A stretch of DNA of 64,000 nucleotides from DATIXJ01 sp963714795 (GTDB lineage: Bacteria; Bacteroidota; Ignavibacteria; UBA10030; SZUA-254), in contig CAVQPS010000009.1 in assembly GCA_963714795.1 (NCBI GenBank), positions 821,763 through 885,762 on the forward strand, given 5' to 3'. Below the pieces are notes generated by a model, which ran no database searches, had not been told where the DNA came from, and saw nothing but the letters and a program-made list of their open reading frames with translations. A program made the position numbers and the translations under genes. Of this stretch, positions 10,126 to 18,232 are shown in pieces (within the stretch, counting starts at the first letter, position 1; each line of letters starts with the position of its first letter).

Positions 10126-11160
10126 ATGCAATCGATTAAACGCATCCTTCTTTCACGGATGAAATACATCGGCGACATTGTGTTGACGACGCCGGTTATC
10201 CGCGCGACACGGGAGAAATTTCCGGACGCATATATTGCGTACCTTGGCGATAAAAAAGCCACCTCGCTGCTCGAACACAATCCCTATCTTGATGAAATTC
10301 TTTCATACGATTTTACCCGTCCGGATATGCTTGAACAAATCCGCATGATCATCCAGATTCGAAAACGGAAGTTCGATGTCTTTGTCGATCTCTTTTCCAA
10401 CCCGCGCACGGCGATGCTTGCCCGTGCAAGCGGTGCCCCGATCCGGATCGGCAAAGATGTGAAGGGAAGAGGTAAAGTCTACACCCATCGTGTCGGCGAT
10501 TACGGAAGCATGAAGTCGGCAATTGAATTTCATTATCAGTATGTAAAACCGCTCGGTGTGGAAATGAAATATTTCCAGACGGAAATTTTTTTGACGGAAG
10601 ACGAGCGGCGCGAAGCACGTATTTTTCTCAAACATCAGGACGTCGATATCGCAAAACCGATCGTTGCTCTTCATCCCGGCGCAACGTGGAGCAATAAGAT
10701 GTGGGATAAAAACCGGTTTGCGGAACTGATCGATCTTCTGCGTGCAAAACTCGGTGTCGAAATTCTTCTCAGCCCCGGTCCGGAAGATCAGCAATTAATG
10801 AATTCGATCATCAACAATACCACCGCCAACGTTCATCTCTTACCGGTCTTGCCGGTGCGCCAGCTTGCTGCAATTCTGTCGCAATGTGCGGTATTCGTTT
10901 CGAATGATTGCGGCCCGATGCACATCGGCGTTGCTGTCGGTACAAAAACAATCGGCATTTTCGGTCCGGAACCGCCGGAAGTGTGGTTTCCCTATTCTGC
11001 AAACGACGGTCATCTCGCTCTGTTCAAAAAAATCGAATGCTCACCTTGCCGTACGACAAGCTGTTTCCGTGAAGCTGAAAAGTTTATGGAATGTATGCAG
11101 TTGATTTCTGTTCGTGAAGTTTTCGATGAAGTCAAAAAAAGAATCATTCCTGCTCAATAA
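10126..11160 (+). CDS. glycosyltransferase family 9 (heptosyltransferase-like)
   Basis: This 344-residue protein has the ADP-heptose:LPS heptosyltransferase layout. The N-terminus ILLSRMKYIGDIVLTTPVIRATREKFP is the acceptor-side Rossmann domain. LHPGATWSNKMWDKNRFAELI opens the nucleotide-sugar domain, and FVSNDCGPMHIGVAVGTKTIGIFGP is the conserved sugar-nucleotide binding stretch. Such enzymes add heptose or related sugars to the lipopolysaccharide core on the cytoplasmic side of the inner membrane; the exact sugar cannot be told. It closes the envelope glycosylation run that begins at 3461. A cysteine cluster near the C-terminus (CSPCRTTSC) is often seen in this family. Confidence 0.9.
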   Translation: MQSIKRILLSRMKYIGDIVLTTPVIRATREKFPDAYIAYLGDKKATSLLEHNPYLDEILSYDFTRPDMLEQIRMIIQIRKRKFDVFVDLFSNPRTAMLARASGAPIRIGKDVKGRGKVYTHRVGDYGSMKSAIEFHYQYVKPLGVEMKYFQTEIFLTEDERREARIFLKHQDVDIAKPIVALHPGATWSNKMWDKNRFAELIDLLRAKLGVEILLSPGPEDQQLMNSIINNTTANVHLLPVLPVRQLAAILSQCAVFVSNDCGPMHIGVAVGTKTIGIFGPEPPEVWFPYSANDGHLALFKKIECSPCRTTSCFREAEKFMECMQLISVREVFDEVKKRIIPAQ

Positions 11161-11291
11161 ATTTTCCCTCGCACTATCCGATTTCGATCCATCTCTTTCT
11201 CCGCGTTGCATTTCGTTCGCATTTTGGCGATATTATTTAAATTTTATTAACAATTCAAACGATAACGATAATTTCTTACGGAGATTATTCT

Positions 11292-12566
11292 ATGATGACA
11301 ATTACCGATGTGTATGCCCGCGAAATTCTCGATTCCCGCGGCAATCCTACTATTGAAGTCGATGTTGAACTCGAATCCGGTGCAAAAGGCCGTGCGGCGG
11401 TACCAAGCGGTGCATCGACCGGCGAGCACGAAGCGGTCGAATTGCGCGACGGCGACAAGATGCGATACAACGGCAAAGGTGTTCTCAATGCCGTGGAAAA
11501 TGTGAATGATACGATTGCCGAAGAAGTGATCGGATTTGACGCGACGGATCAGGTTGGTGTCGATCAGGTGATGATCAAACTGGATGGAACACCGAACAAA
11601 GGCAAGCTCGGTGCGAATGCGATTCTCGGTGTTTCGATGGCTGTTGCGCGTGCCGCGGCAAACGCCCTTGAACTTCCGCTCTATAGTTATCTCGGCGGAC
11701 CGAATGCAAAAGTTCTTCCCGTGCCGATGATGAATATTCTGAACGGTGGCAAGCATGCCGATAATAATGTCGACCTGCAGGAATTTATGATCGTGCCGGT
11801 CGATGCGGAGAATTTTGCCGAGGCATTGCGCATGGGCGCCGAAGTGTTTCATTCGTTGAAAGGTGTTCTTCATAAAAAGGGATACAACACAGCCGTCGGT
11901 GATGAAGGCGGATTTGCGCCGAGTCTCAAATCGAATGAAGAAGCAATTGAAGTCATTCTTGAAGCAATTCAGAAAGCAAATCTGAAACCGGGTAAAGATG
12001 TGTATCTTGCTCTTGATCCGGCATCGAGTGAATTTTTTGAAAAAGGAAAATATATCTTCAAGAAATCGGACAAATCTTCGAAGTCGTCCGAACAGATGGT
12101 GAAGTTTTACGAGAAATGGGTGAAGCAATATCCGATCCTTTCGATCGAGGACGGCATGGCGGAGAACGATTGGGACGGATGGAAGATGATGACCGATGCG
12201 CTCGGCGAAAAAATCCAGCTTGTCGGCGACGATATTTTTGTGACGAATACGGAAATTCTTGCTAAAGGAATTGAAAAAGGCGTGGCGAATTCGATTCTCA
12301 TCAAAGTCAATCAGATCGGAACGCTGACCGAAACGTTCGATTGCATCGAGATGGCAAAACGCGCCGGGTATACGACGGTCATCAGCCATCGCTCCGGTGA
12401 AACCGAAGATACCATTATTGCCGATATCGCTGTTGCGACCAATTCAGGACAGATCAAGACCGGTTCGGCAAGCCGGACGGATCGCATTGCGAAATACAAC
12501 CAGCTTCTCCGCATCGAAGAAGAACTGGATTCGAACGCAATTTTCCCGGGACTGGGTGCGTTTTGA
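11292..12566 (+). CDS. eno: enolase (phosphopyruvate hydratase)
   Basis: Enolase interconverts 2-phosphoglycerate and phosphoenolpyruvate in glycolysis. The 424-residue protein has all landmarks: EILDSRGNPT at the N-terminus, the flexible loop VPSGASTGEHEAVELRDG, GDEGGFAP with the catalytic Glu, SIEDGMAENDW and VGDDIFVTN for the metal-binding acids, ILIKVNQIGTLTET with the catalytic Lys, and ISHRSGETEDTIIADI. GGAG at 11280-11283 precedes two adjacent in-frame ATGs (11292 and 11295); either could be used. It stands alone between unrelated genes. Confidence 0.98.
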   Translation: MMTITDVYAREILDSRGNPTIEVDVELESGAKGRAAVPSGASTGEHEAVELRDGDKMRYNGKGVLNAVENVNDTIAEEVIGFDATDQVGVDQVMIKLDGTPNKGKLGANAILGVSMAVARAAANALELPLYSYLGGPNAKVLPVPMMNILNGGKHADNNVDLQEFMIVPVDAENFAEALRMGAEVFHSLKGVLHKKGYNTAVGDEGGFAPSLKSNEEAIEVILEAIQKANLKPGKDVYLALDPASSEFFEKGKYIFKKSDKSSKSSEQMVKFYEKWVKQYPILSIEDGMAENDWDGWKMMTDALGEKIQLVGDDIFVTNTEILAKGIEKGVANSILIKVNQIGTLTETFDCIEMAKRAGYTTVISHRSGETEDTIIADIAVATNSGQIKTGSASRTDRIAKYNQLLRIEEELDSNAIFPGLGAF

Positions 12567-12581
12567 TTGAATGAATTGTTG

Positions 12582-12606
12582 AGGATATCACAATTTGTGT
12601 TATCCT
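12582..12606. other. hairpin between eno and modA, possible weak terminator
   Basis: AGGATA-T-CACA and TGTG-T-TATCCT form an interrupted 10-bp stem with loop ATT 16 bases after the eno stop. The following bases are TTAAAATAC, not a proper T run, so intrinsic termination is uncertain. Confidence 0.35.
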
Positions 12607-12645
12607 TAAAATACTTTAAAATGGTAGTCTATCTCAAACCCATCG

Positions 12646-13473
12646 ATGATGAACGTTAAAAAAGTATTTACAATTTTGATAATACCGTTCTTCTTCATGC
12701 AATCGGATATTTCTGCACAAAAAAATGAGGTAAGCGAATTAACCGTTTTTGCTGCTGCATCGCTCACCGAAGCGTGTACTTCACTTGGCAACCAATTCGA
12801 ACAATCTCATCCCGGAACAAAAATCGTTTTTAACTTCGGCGGTTCACAGCAATTGATACAACAGTTGGCAAACGGGGCCGAAGCGGATTTATATATGCCG
12901 GCAAGTCAGAAATACATCAAGCTTGCTATCGATCAAAATCTTGTCGACAGCCGGTCCGTGAAAATATTTTGCCACAATCGACTCGTGGTCATTCTTCCGA
13001 AAGAAAATCCCGGCGACATCCATAAACTTCAGGATCTTGCGAAGCCGAATCTTAAAATCATTCTTGCACAAAAAGAAGTTCCCGCCGGACAATATGCGCT
13101 GGATTTTTTGGAGAAATGTTCGCGCCGGGCAGAATTCGGCGAACCATTCAAACAAAACGTTCTGGCAAATGTCGTGTCGTATGAAGAAAATGTCAAGGCG
13201 GTTGTCGGGAAAATTAAACTGGGCGAAGCCGATGCTGGCATCGTCTATCGTTCGGACGTTTCCACCGATTCATTGCATTATCTTCAAACGATCGGGGTTC
13301 CGGATAGCATGAATGTGATTGCCTCGTATCCCGTCGGCGTCGTTCGCGGATTGCATCACGAAAAACTTGCGGGTGAGTTTCTTCGATTTCTTCTGTCGCA
13401 TGAGGGGCAATCAATTCTTGCAAAGTTCGGATTCGAAACGGTTTCCGGCCACGATTTGAAAGATCGTCGGTAA
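12646..13473 (+). CDS. modA: molybdate ABC transporter substrate-binding protein
   Basis: A 275-residue periplasmic binding protein with a cleavable signal peptide (FTILIIPFFFMQSDISA, cut near residue 25). The mature start ELTVFAAASLTEACTSLGNQFE is the classic ModA N-terminus, whose Ser contacts the oxyanion. NFGGSQQLIQQLANGAEADLYMPAS and AGQYALDFLEKCS are the further ligand-binding stretches, and EADAGIVYRSDV is the C-terminal lobe signature. It binds molybdate or tungstate and delivers it to the permease encoded next. It overlaps modB by one base (TAATG), so the two are translationally coupled. No Moco riboswitch is apparent upstream. Confidence 0.92.
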   Translation: MMNVKKVFTILIIPFFFMQSDISAQKNEVSELTVFAAASLTEACTSLGNQFEQSHPGTKIVFNFGGSQQLIQQLANGAEADLYMPASQKYIKLAIDQNLVDSRSVKIFCHNRLVVILPKENPGDIHKLQDLAKPNLKIILAQKEVPAGQYALDFLEKCSRRAEFGEPFKQNVLANVVSYEENVKAVVGKIKLGEADAGIVYRSDVSTDSLHYLQTIGVPDSMNVIASYPVGVVRGLHHEKLAGEFLRFLLSHEGQSILAKFGFETVSGHDLKDRR

Positions 13474-14306
13474 TGAGCGGTGAAAATTTGCATCACCAAC
13501 ATCCGCTACCGATTTCTGCAAAGCGGTTTCCTCGTTGGCTTCTTATCGTTGCAAGTATTCCGTTTCTCGCATTTCTCACCGTTCCGCTGGTTGCGTTGAT
13601 TCTTCATACATCGATGTCGCATTTGCTGGATTCGCTTTTCGAGCCGCATGTTGCCGAAGCGATGATGTTAAGTATTTCGACGACGCTGGTGACGACCGTT
13701 CTCGCCGTGATCTTCGGAACGCCGGTTGCGTATCTCCTTGCCCGGCATCGATTTTGGGGGCGTTCGCTTGTCGATACGATCGTCGATCTTCCGATGGTGT
13801 TGCCGCCCGCTGTTGCTGGCGTTGCATTACTGATGGCGTTCGGAAGACAGGGAATGTTCGGTTCGTTCATGCAGAACTTTGGAATCAGGATTGCTTTTAC
13901 ACAAGTCGCGGTAGTTCTTGCACAGCTTTTCGTTGCTTCGCCGTTTTATATAAAGTCGGCTGTGCAGGGATTTGCCGGCATCGATCGCGAAATCGAGCAT
14001 GCGGCAGCGATGGATGGCGCGTCGGCATTTCATGTATTCCGGAATGTAACGATTCCACTTGCACTTCCGTCGTTATTCAGCGGTATATTGATGACGTGGG
14101 CGAGAGCGTTGGGTGAGTTCGGCGCGACGATCATCTTTGCCGGAAATTTTCCCGGCAGAACGCAGACCATGCCGCTGGCAATTTATATCGGTTTTGAAAT
14201 CGACTTTTCCGTCGCCCTGACACTTGCCGTTGTGTTGTTGGCAATTTCATTTGCCATTATTATTCTGTTGAAAAAAATTCTCCATGACCGGATGTTTTTG
14301 GTATAG
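13473..14306 (+). CDS. modB: molybdate ABC transporter permease
   Basis: This 277-residue inner-membrane protein has about six helices and the binding-protein-dependent permease EAA loop EIEHAAAMDGASAFHVFRNVTIPLALP (about residues 170-196), where the ATPase docks. The segment DLPMVLPPAVAGVALLMAFGRQGM is typical of ModB. It is coupled to modA. No ABC ATPase (modC) follows: the next gene is a phosphohexomutase on the same strand 52 bases later, and no Walker A protein is seen anywhere in the window, so the ATPase must be encoded elsewhere or shared with another transporter. Confidence 0.93.
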   Translation: MSGENLHHQHPLPISAKRFPRWLLIVASIPFLAFLTVPLVALILHTSMSHLLDSLFEPHVAEAMMLSISTTLVTTVLAVIFGTPVAYLLARHRFWGRSLVDTIVDLPMVLPPAVAGVALLMAFGRQGMFGSFMQNFGIRIAFTQVAVVLAQLFVASPFYIKSAVQGFAGIDREIEHAAAMDGASAFHVFRNVTIPLALPSLFSGILMTWARALGEFGATIIFAGNFPGRTQTMPLAIYIGFEIDFSVALTLAVVLLAISFAIIILLKKILHDRMFLV

Positions 14307-14358
14307 TCAGAATTTCTTCGTAAAATTACTTCATTAATTAAATCAATTTGGGTATTGC

Positions 14359-15870
14359 ATGAAACGATCATCTTCAACGAAAAAATCAACGAAACGAAAA
14401 AAATCTTCCAAACAAAGGAAGGTTTTGTCACAAAAAGCTCAGACCGGTTCAGTCATACATTTCGGTACCGATGGGTGGCGGGGAAAGATTGCCGAAGATT
14501 ATACATTTGATAACGTGCGGCGATGTACGCAGGGATTTGCAGGATATTTGAAATCGATATATTCATCCGCCCAGCTTCAGCGCGGCGTTGTCGTTGGCGG
14601 TGATCGCCGGTTTAATTCCGAACATTTTGCCGCTGCAGCCGCCGAAGTTCTTGCGGGCAACGGCATTCCGGTTCATTTTTGCGGCGGCGGTGTGCCGACG
14701 CCGGTGATTTCATTCAGCGTCAAAGCGCGCAATGCGATTGCAGCGATCAATATTACTGCAAGTCACAATCCTCCCGGCGACAATGGATTTAAAGTGCGTG
14801 ATGAGAACGGCGGCGCCATTGCACCGGACGGGTTGAAAAAAATTGAAAAGCTTATTCCGAAAAATCTGACCGGCGTCAAGCAACTGAAGTTTTCCGACGG
14901 TAAATCGTCCGGTGTGATTAAAGAATTCAATGCCGATGCGCAGTATATCGAGCAAATCAAAAAAATGGTTGATCTCGGTCCGATCAAAAATGCGGGCTTG
15001 AAAATTCTTGTCGACCCGATGTGGGGAAACGGTGCCGGATGGTTCTCGCGGTTGATCGGCGGCGGCAAAACGCAGGTCATCGAAATTCATAGCGACCGGA
15101 ACCCGTCGTTTCCGGAAATGGGAAGACCCGAACCGATCCAGCCGAATATCGATGTCGGTTTGAATAAAGGAAAAGAAATCGGTGCGGATGTCGTGCTGAT
15201 TACCGACGGCGATGCCGATCGCTGCGGTATCGGTGATGAACGCGGACAGTTCATCGACCAGCTTCGCGTGTACGGTTTGCTGGCGTTGTATTTGCTTGAA
15301 GTGCGCGGACAGCGCGGAGCTATTGTGAAAACACTATCGACGACTTCGATGCTCGAAGCTCTCGGGAAAATATATAATGTTCCTGTTTATGAAACCGGTG
15401 TCGGATTCAAATATGTTGCACCGAAAATGATGGAGACCGATGCGCTCATCGGCGGCGAAGAAAGCGGCGGCTATGCATTCCGGAATCATGTGCCGGAGCG
15501 GGACGGGATTCTTGCCAATCTGTTTTTCCTCGACTTCATGGTGAAGACCGGACTCAAACCGTCACAGCTTCTTCAGAAATTATTCGATAAGGTCGGGCCC
15601 CATTTTTACGATCGCATTGATACCGTCATCGATGCCGGTCAGAAAGAAAGCATTCTCAAAAAATTGAAAGCGAACTTTCCGAAAGAACTTGTCGGCCGGG
15701 AAGTGGTCAACACCAATCTATCCGATGGTTTCAAGTTCATTCTCAGCGACGGCAGCTGGTTACTCATCCGGTTTTCCGGAACAGAACCGCTGGTCCGGAT
15801 GTATTCTGAAGCAGGAAGCCACGAGCTCGTTCAGAAAATTCTCGCCGCAGGGAAAGCGCTCGTTCAATGA
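14359..15870 (+). CDS. phosphoglucomutase/phosphomannomutase family enzyme
   Basis: An alpha-D-phosphohexomutase of 503 residues, moving phosphate between C1 and C6 of a hexose. The first 33 residues are a Lys/Ser-rich extension not usual for the family. Domain 1 opens with FGTDGWRGKI and contains the phosphoserine loop ITASHNPPGDNGFK; domain 2 has the metal loop TDGDADRCG; domain 3 the sugar loop GGEESGGYAF; domain 4 the phosphate loop RFSGTEPLVRMYSE. The substrate (glucose-1-P, mannose-1-P or both) cannot be fixed. Glucose-1-P made here could feed GlgC, encoded 14 kb downstream; mannose-1-P could feed the glycosylation genes upstream. Confidence 0.92.
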   Translation: MKRSSSTKKSTKRKKSSKQRKVLSQKAQTGSVIHFGTDGWRGKIAEDYTFDNVRRCTQGFAGYLKSIYSSAQLQRGVVVGGDRRFNSEHFAAAAAEVLAGNGIPVHFCGGGVPTPVISFSVKARNAIAAINITASHNPPGDNGFKVRDENGGAIAPDGLKKIEKLIPKNLTGVKQLKFSDGKSSGVIKEFNADAQYIEQIKKMVDLGPIKNAGLKILVDPMWGNGAGWFSRLIGGGKTQVIEIHSDRNPSFPEMGRPEPIQPNIDVGLNKGKEIGADVVLITDGDADRCGIGDERGQFIDQLRVYGLLALYLLEVRGQRGAIVKTLSTTSMLEALGKIYNVPVYETGVGFKYVAPKMMETDALIGGEESGGYAFRNHVPERDGILANLFFLDFMVKTGLKPSQLLQKLFDKVGPHFYDRIDTVIDAGQKESILKKLKANFPKELVGREVVNTNLSDGFKFILSDGSWLLIRFSGTEPLVRMYSEAGSHELVQKILAAGKALVQ

Positions 15871-15971
15871 CAATAATTGACAATTGCTAATTTTCGATTG
15901 TTAATTACTAATTATTAATTTATAATTGTTAACTGTTAACTTATAATTCATAATCATAAAGGAGAAATGAT
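15871..15971. promoter_or_regulatory. AT-rich leader upstream of the OsmC gene
   Basis: About 85 bases are almost pure A/T with reiterated TAATT/TTAAT/GTTAAC words (for example TTAATTACTAATTATTAATT at 15901-15920). This probably acts as an UP-like or bent promoter region. The ribosome binding site AAAGGAG at 15958-15964 lies seven bases before the ATG at 15972. Confidence 0.4.
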
Positions 15972-16394
15972 ATGCCGGTTCGCACAGCAAATGCAGTCTG
16001 GGAAGGAGACCTCAAAAGCGGTAAAGGTCATATGAAGTTCGCCGCGTTCGATGGTCCGTATTCGTTCAGTTCACGATTTGAAGAAGGAAAAGGAACCAAT
16101 CCCGAAGAACTTCTTGCCGCGGCTCACGCCGGTTGTTTTTCGATGGCATTTTCAGCAGGCTTGGCAAAGGCAGGATTCATGCCGAAAAGTGTTCGCACAA
16201 CCGCGAAGGCAACATTGGAAAAAGTCGGTGAAGGATTTAAGATCACGACAATGGAACTTGTCACCGAAGGCAATGTTCCCGGAATCGATAAGGCGAAATT
16301 TCAGGAAATTGCCGACGGTGCAAAGAAGGGCTGTCCTGTTTCTCAGGCGCTTGCCGGCGTCAATATCAAACTTTCCGCAACGCTTGTTCATTAA
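15972..16394 (+). CDS. OsmC family peroxiredoxin
   Basis: A 140-residue OsmC protein, a cytoplasmic thiol peroxidase that reduces organic hydroperoxides. Both redox cysteines are present: Cys55 in AAHAGCFSMAFS and Cys121 in KKGCPVSQAL, in the typical spacing for the OsmC (rather than Ohr) branch. The upstream FSSRFEEGKGTNPEELLAAA carries the Arg and Glu that line the active site. Length is normal for the family. The strong ribosome binding site AAAGGAG and a perfect terminator behind it mark it as a single-gene transcription unit, likely stress-responsive by analogy with relatives. Confidence 0.93.
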   Translation: MPVRTANAVWEGDLKSGKGHMKFAAFDGPYSFSSRFEEGKGTNPEELLAAAHAGCFSMAFSAGLAKAGFMPKSVRTTAKATLEKVGEGFKITTMELVTEGNVPGIDKAKFQEIADGAKKGCPVSQALAGVNIKLSATLVH

Positions 16395-16419
16395 AAAATA
16401 TTTTGGAATATTGATAACG

Positions 16420-16446
16420 GGGTGAGAATTGTTCTCACCCTTTTTT
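16420..16446 (+). terminator. rho-independent terminator after the OsmC gene
   Basis: GGGTGAGAA (16420-16428) and TTCTCACCC (16432-16440) form a perfect 9-bp stem with loop TTG, followed by six T. Confidence 0.92.
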
Positions 16447-16566
16447 ATTGCCGTTATCGTTACAAATTTGGAGAATCGTGACGAAACCCGCACTCTTGCT
16501 CATTGTTTCAAACTGGAAAGTCATCCTTGTTTGCGTTTAAATAATAGGAACATCGTATATAGTTTC

Positions 16567-16595
16567 TTGAGATTTCTTGGGCATTTTGGTATATT
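16567..16595 (+). promoter_or_regulatory. sigma-70-type promoter of the aminotransferase gene
   Basis: TTGAGA (16567-16572) and TATATT (16590-16595) are 17 bases apart, 48 bases before the start codon at 16644. Confidence 0.6.
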
Positions 16596-16643
16596 ACGGA
16601 ACCATCAAGCTATCGAACATCCAACATTCTTCAGGAAAATTAT

Positions 16644-17828
16644 ATGATCCACATTGCACAACGTATGAGCCGTCTCGGAACGGAAACAGCATTTGAAGTG
16701 CTTGCCAGAGCGCGGGCATTGGAAGCACAGGGAAAAGAAATCATTCATCTTGAAATCGGCGAACCGGATTTTGATACGCCGATCAACATTCGCAACGCTG
16801 CAAAGAAAGCGATCGATGAGGGGATGACACATTATGGTCCGGCTGCAGGTTTGCCGGAAGCCCGGAAAACGATCGCAGCATATATTTCAAAAACGCGGAA
16901 GATCAGCGTCAATCCCGATCAGGTCGTTGTCACCCCGGGGGCAAAACCGATCATGTTCTTTGTCGTTCTTGCCTGTGTCGACGAAGGGGATGAAGTGATA
17001 TATCCTAATCCCGGATTTCCGATTTATGAATCGGCAATTGATTTTGTCGGTGCGAAATCGGTTCCCATTCAGTTGAAAGAAGAAAATGAATTTCGTATCA
17101 ATATCGATGATTTGAAGAAATTGATTACGAAAAAGACCCGTCTGTTGATCCTCAACTCGCCGCAGAATCCGACCGGCGGCATTTTGACCGAAGCGGATAT
17201 ACGGGCTATTGCCGATCTTGCTATCAAACACGACTTTATGGTTCTGTCCGATGAAATTTATGATCAGATTATTTACGACGGATTTACGCCGCTCAGTATT
17301 GCGACAATTCCGGGCATGCAGGAACGCACAATTATTCTCGATGGATTTTCCAAGACGTACGCGATGACGGGGTGGCGGCTGGGCTTCGGCGTGATGCCTG
17401 CCGAACTTGCCGCACATGTCACCCGGCTTCAAATAAACAGTACTTCGTGTACCGCTAGCTTTTCACAAATTGCCGCCATAGAAGCGTTAACTGGGCCTCG
17501 CCAGGACGTGCAGAAAATGGTAAAGGAATTCGAACGGCGCCGCAATTTGATCGTAGAGGGATTGAATGCTATCGACGGTATTCGATGCCACAAGCCGCAC
17601 GGTGCATTTTATGTGTTTCCCAATATTACCGGAACCGGACGTTCGTCACGCGAACTTGCCGACGTGCTGCTCACCGAGGCCGGTGTTGCGTGTTTATCGG
17701 GAACATCATTCGGTAAATTTGGCGAGGGATTTTTGCGGTTCTCGTACGCGAATTCCGTTCCCAACATTGAAAAGGCGATTGCCCGCGTTGCCAAAACGGT
17801 AGAGCGGCGGACGACAGTACCCGCATAG
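16644..17828 (+). CDS. PLP-dependent class I/II aminotransferase (AspC-like)
   Basis: A 394-residue fold-type I aminotransferase. IHLEIGEPDFDTP at the N-terminus, LNSPQNPTGG with the substrate-binding Asn175, LSDEIYDQI with Asp203 and Tyr206, the Schiff-base lysine in DGFSKTYAMTGWRLGF (Lys237), and a C-terminal RFSYANS with the carboxylate-binding Arg are all present. It most resembles the aspartate or broad-specificity aminotransferases of the I-gamma type. It is transcribed from its own promoter and lies just upstream of the histidine locus, but hisC is separately present, so this is not the histidinol-phosphate enzyme. Confidence 0.9.
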   Translation: MIHIAQRMSRLGTETAFEVLARARALEAQGKEIIHLEIGEPDFDTPINIRNAAKKAIDEGMTHYGPAAGLPEARKTIAAYISKTRKISVNPDQVVVTPGAKPIMFFVVLACVDEGDEVIYPNPGFPIYESAIDFVGAKSVPIQLKEENEFRINIDDLKKLITKKTRLLILNSPQNPTGGILTEADIRAIADLAIKHDFMVLSDEIYDQIIYDGFTPLSIATIPGMQERTIILDGFSKTYAMTGWRLGFGVMPAELAAHVTRLQINSTSCTASFSQIAAIEALTGPRQDVQKMVKEFERRRNLIVEGLNAIDGIRCHKPHGAFYVFPNITGTGRSSRELADVLLTEAGVACLSGTSFGKFGEGFLRFSYANSVPNIEKAIARVAKTVERRTTVPA

Positions 17829-17863
17829 CGGCTTTTTCCTTCGGATAGTACCCAAAATAATTC

Positions 17864-17892
17864 TTGACATTGATTTTTGTTTTTTGTATACT
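17864..17892 (+). promoter_or_regulatory. promoter of the TrpR-like repressor gene
   Basis: TTGACA (17864-17869), a 17-base spacer and TATACT (17887-17892) make a near-consensus sigma-70 promoter. Transcription should begin near 17899, leaving an untranslated leader of only about 12 bases before the ATG at 17911, with no ribosome binding site visible. The palindrome at 17890-17907 covers the -10 box and the start point. Confidence 0.8.
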
Positions 17893-17907
17893 TTAGTAGA
17901 CTAAAGT
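17890..17907. promoter_or_regulatory. operator 1: 18-bp palindrome at the repressor gene
   Basis: ACTTTAGT-AG-ACTAAAGT is a perfect 8+8 inverted repeat overlapping the -10 box. A nearly identical copy lies at 18215-18232. The size and CTNNAG-like half sites suit a TrpR-family dimer, so autoregulation by the product of 17911-18198 is likely. Confidence 0.75.
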
Positions 17908-17910
17908 GCT

Positions 17911-18198
17911 ATGCGTAAAATAACCCGGGACGATATTGAATCGATGTACGGTGCGATTTTGTCGCTGCAAACGATGAATGAGGCGAAATTGTTTTTCCGT
18001 GATCTCCTGACGCAAACGGAAATTAATGAATGCGTCGAACGGTGGAAAGCCGCCCGGCTGCTTTCGGCGGGAGTTCCCTATACGCAGATCATCAGCGAGA
18101 CCGGACTCAGTTCCACGACGGTCGCCCGCGTCGCCCGGTGGATGAAGAAGGGCACCGGCGGTTACCGCCTTGCTTTGCGCCGGACCCGGCCACAATAA
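17911..18198 (+). CDS. TrpR/YerC-like transcriptional repressor of the his operon
   Basis: A 95-residue all-helical protein of the TrpR superfamily (YerC/YecD type). LLTQTEINECVERWKAARLLSAGVPYTQIISETGLSSTTVARVARWMKKG at about residues 32-80 is the helix-turn-helix segment, with the GLSSTTVARV recognition helix shared with TrpR. The length is normal. It sits 34 bases upstream of hisG in the same direction, and near-identical 18-bp palindromes occur over its own promoter and against the hisG start. Members next to his genes in other bacteria have been predicted to control histidine synthesis, so the most economical reading is a histidine-responsive (or pathway-responsive) autorepressor. The ligand is not evident from the sequence. 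Confidence 0.85.
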   Translation: MRKITRDDIESMYGAILSLQTMNEAKLFFRDLLTQTEINECVERWKAARLLSAGVPYTQIISETGLSSTTVARVARWMKKGTGGYRLALRRTRPQ

Positions 18199-18214
18199 TT
18201 TTTTTTATCAATTC

Positions 18215-18232
18215 ACTTTATTATACTAAAGT
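18215..18232. promoter_or_regulatory. operator 2: 18-bp palindrome abutting the hisG start codon
   Basis: ACTTTATT-AT-ACTAAAGT differs from operator 1 at two positions and ends at the base before the hisG ATG. It contains a TATACT hexamer at 18222-18227. A promoter using that box would make a leaderless mRNA starting at the ATG; its -35 position (18199-18204) is only a T run, so this is uncertain. Bound repressor could also block read-through from the upstream promoter. Confidence 0.7.

Noticed and set aside
11247..12389. A 380-codon - strand frame opposite enolase
   Set aside because: It lies fully antisense to a certain enolase gene, has a low-complexity His/Arg/Phe-rich translation, no ribosome binding site and no recognisable domain; it is a by-product of codon bias.
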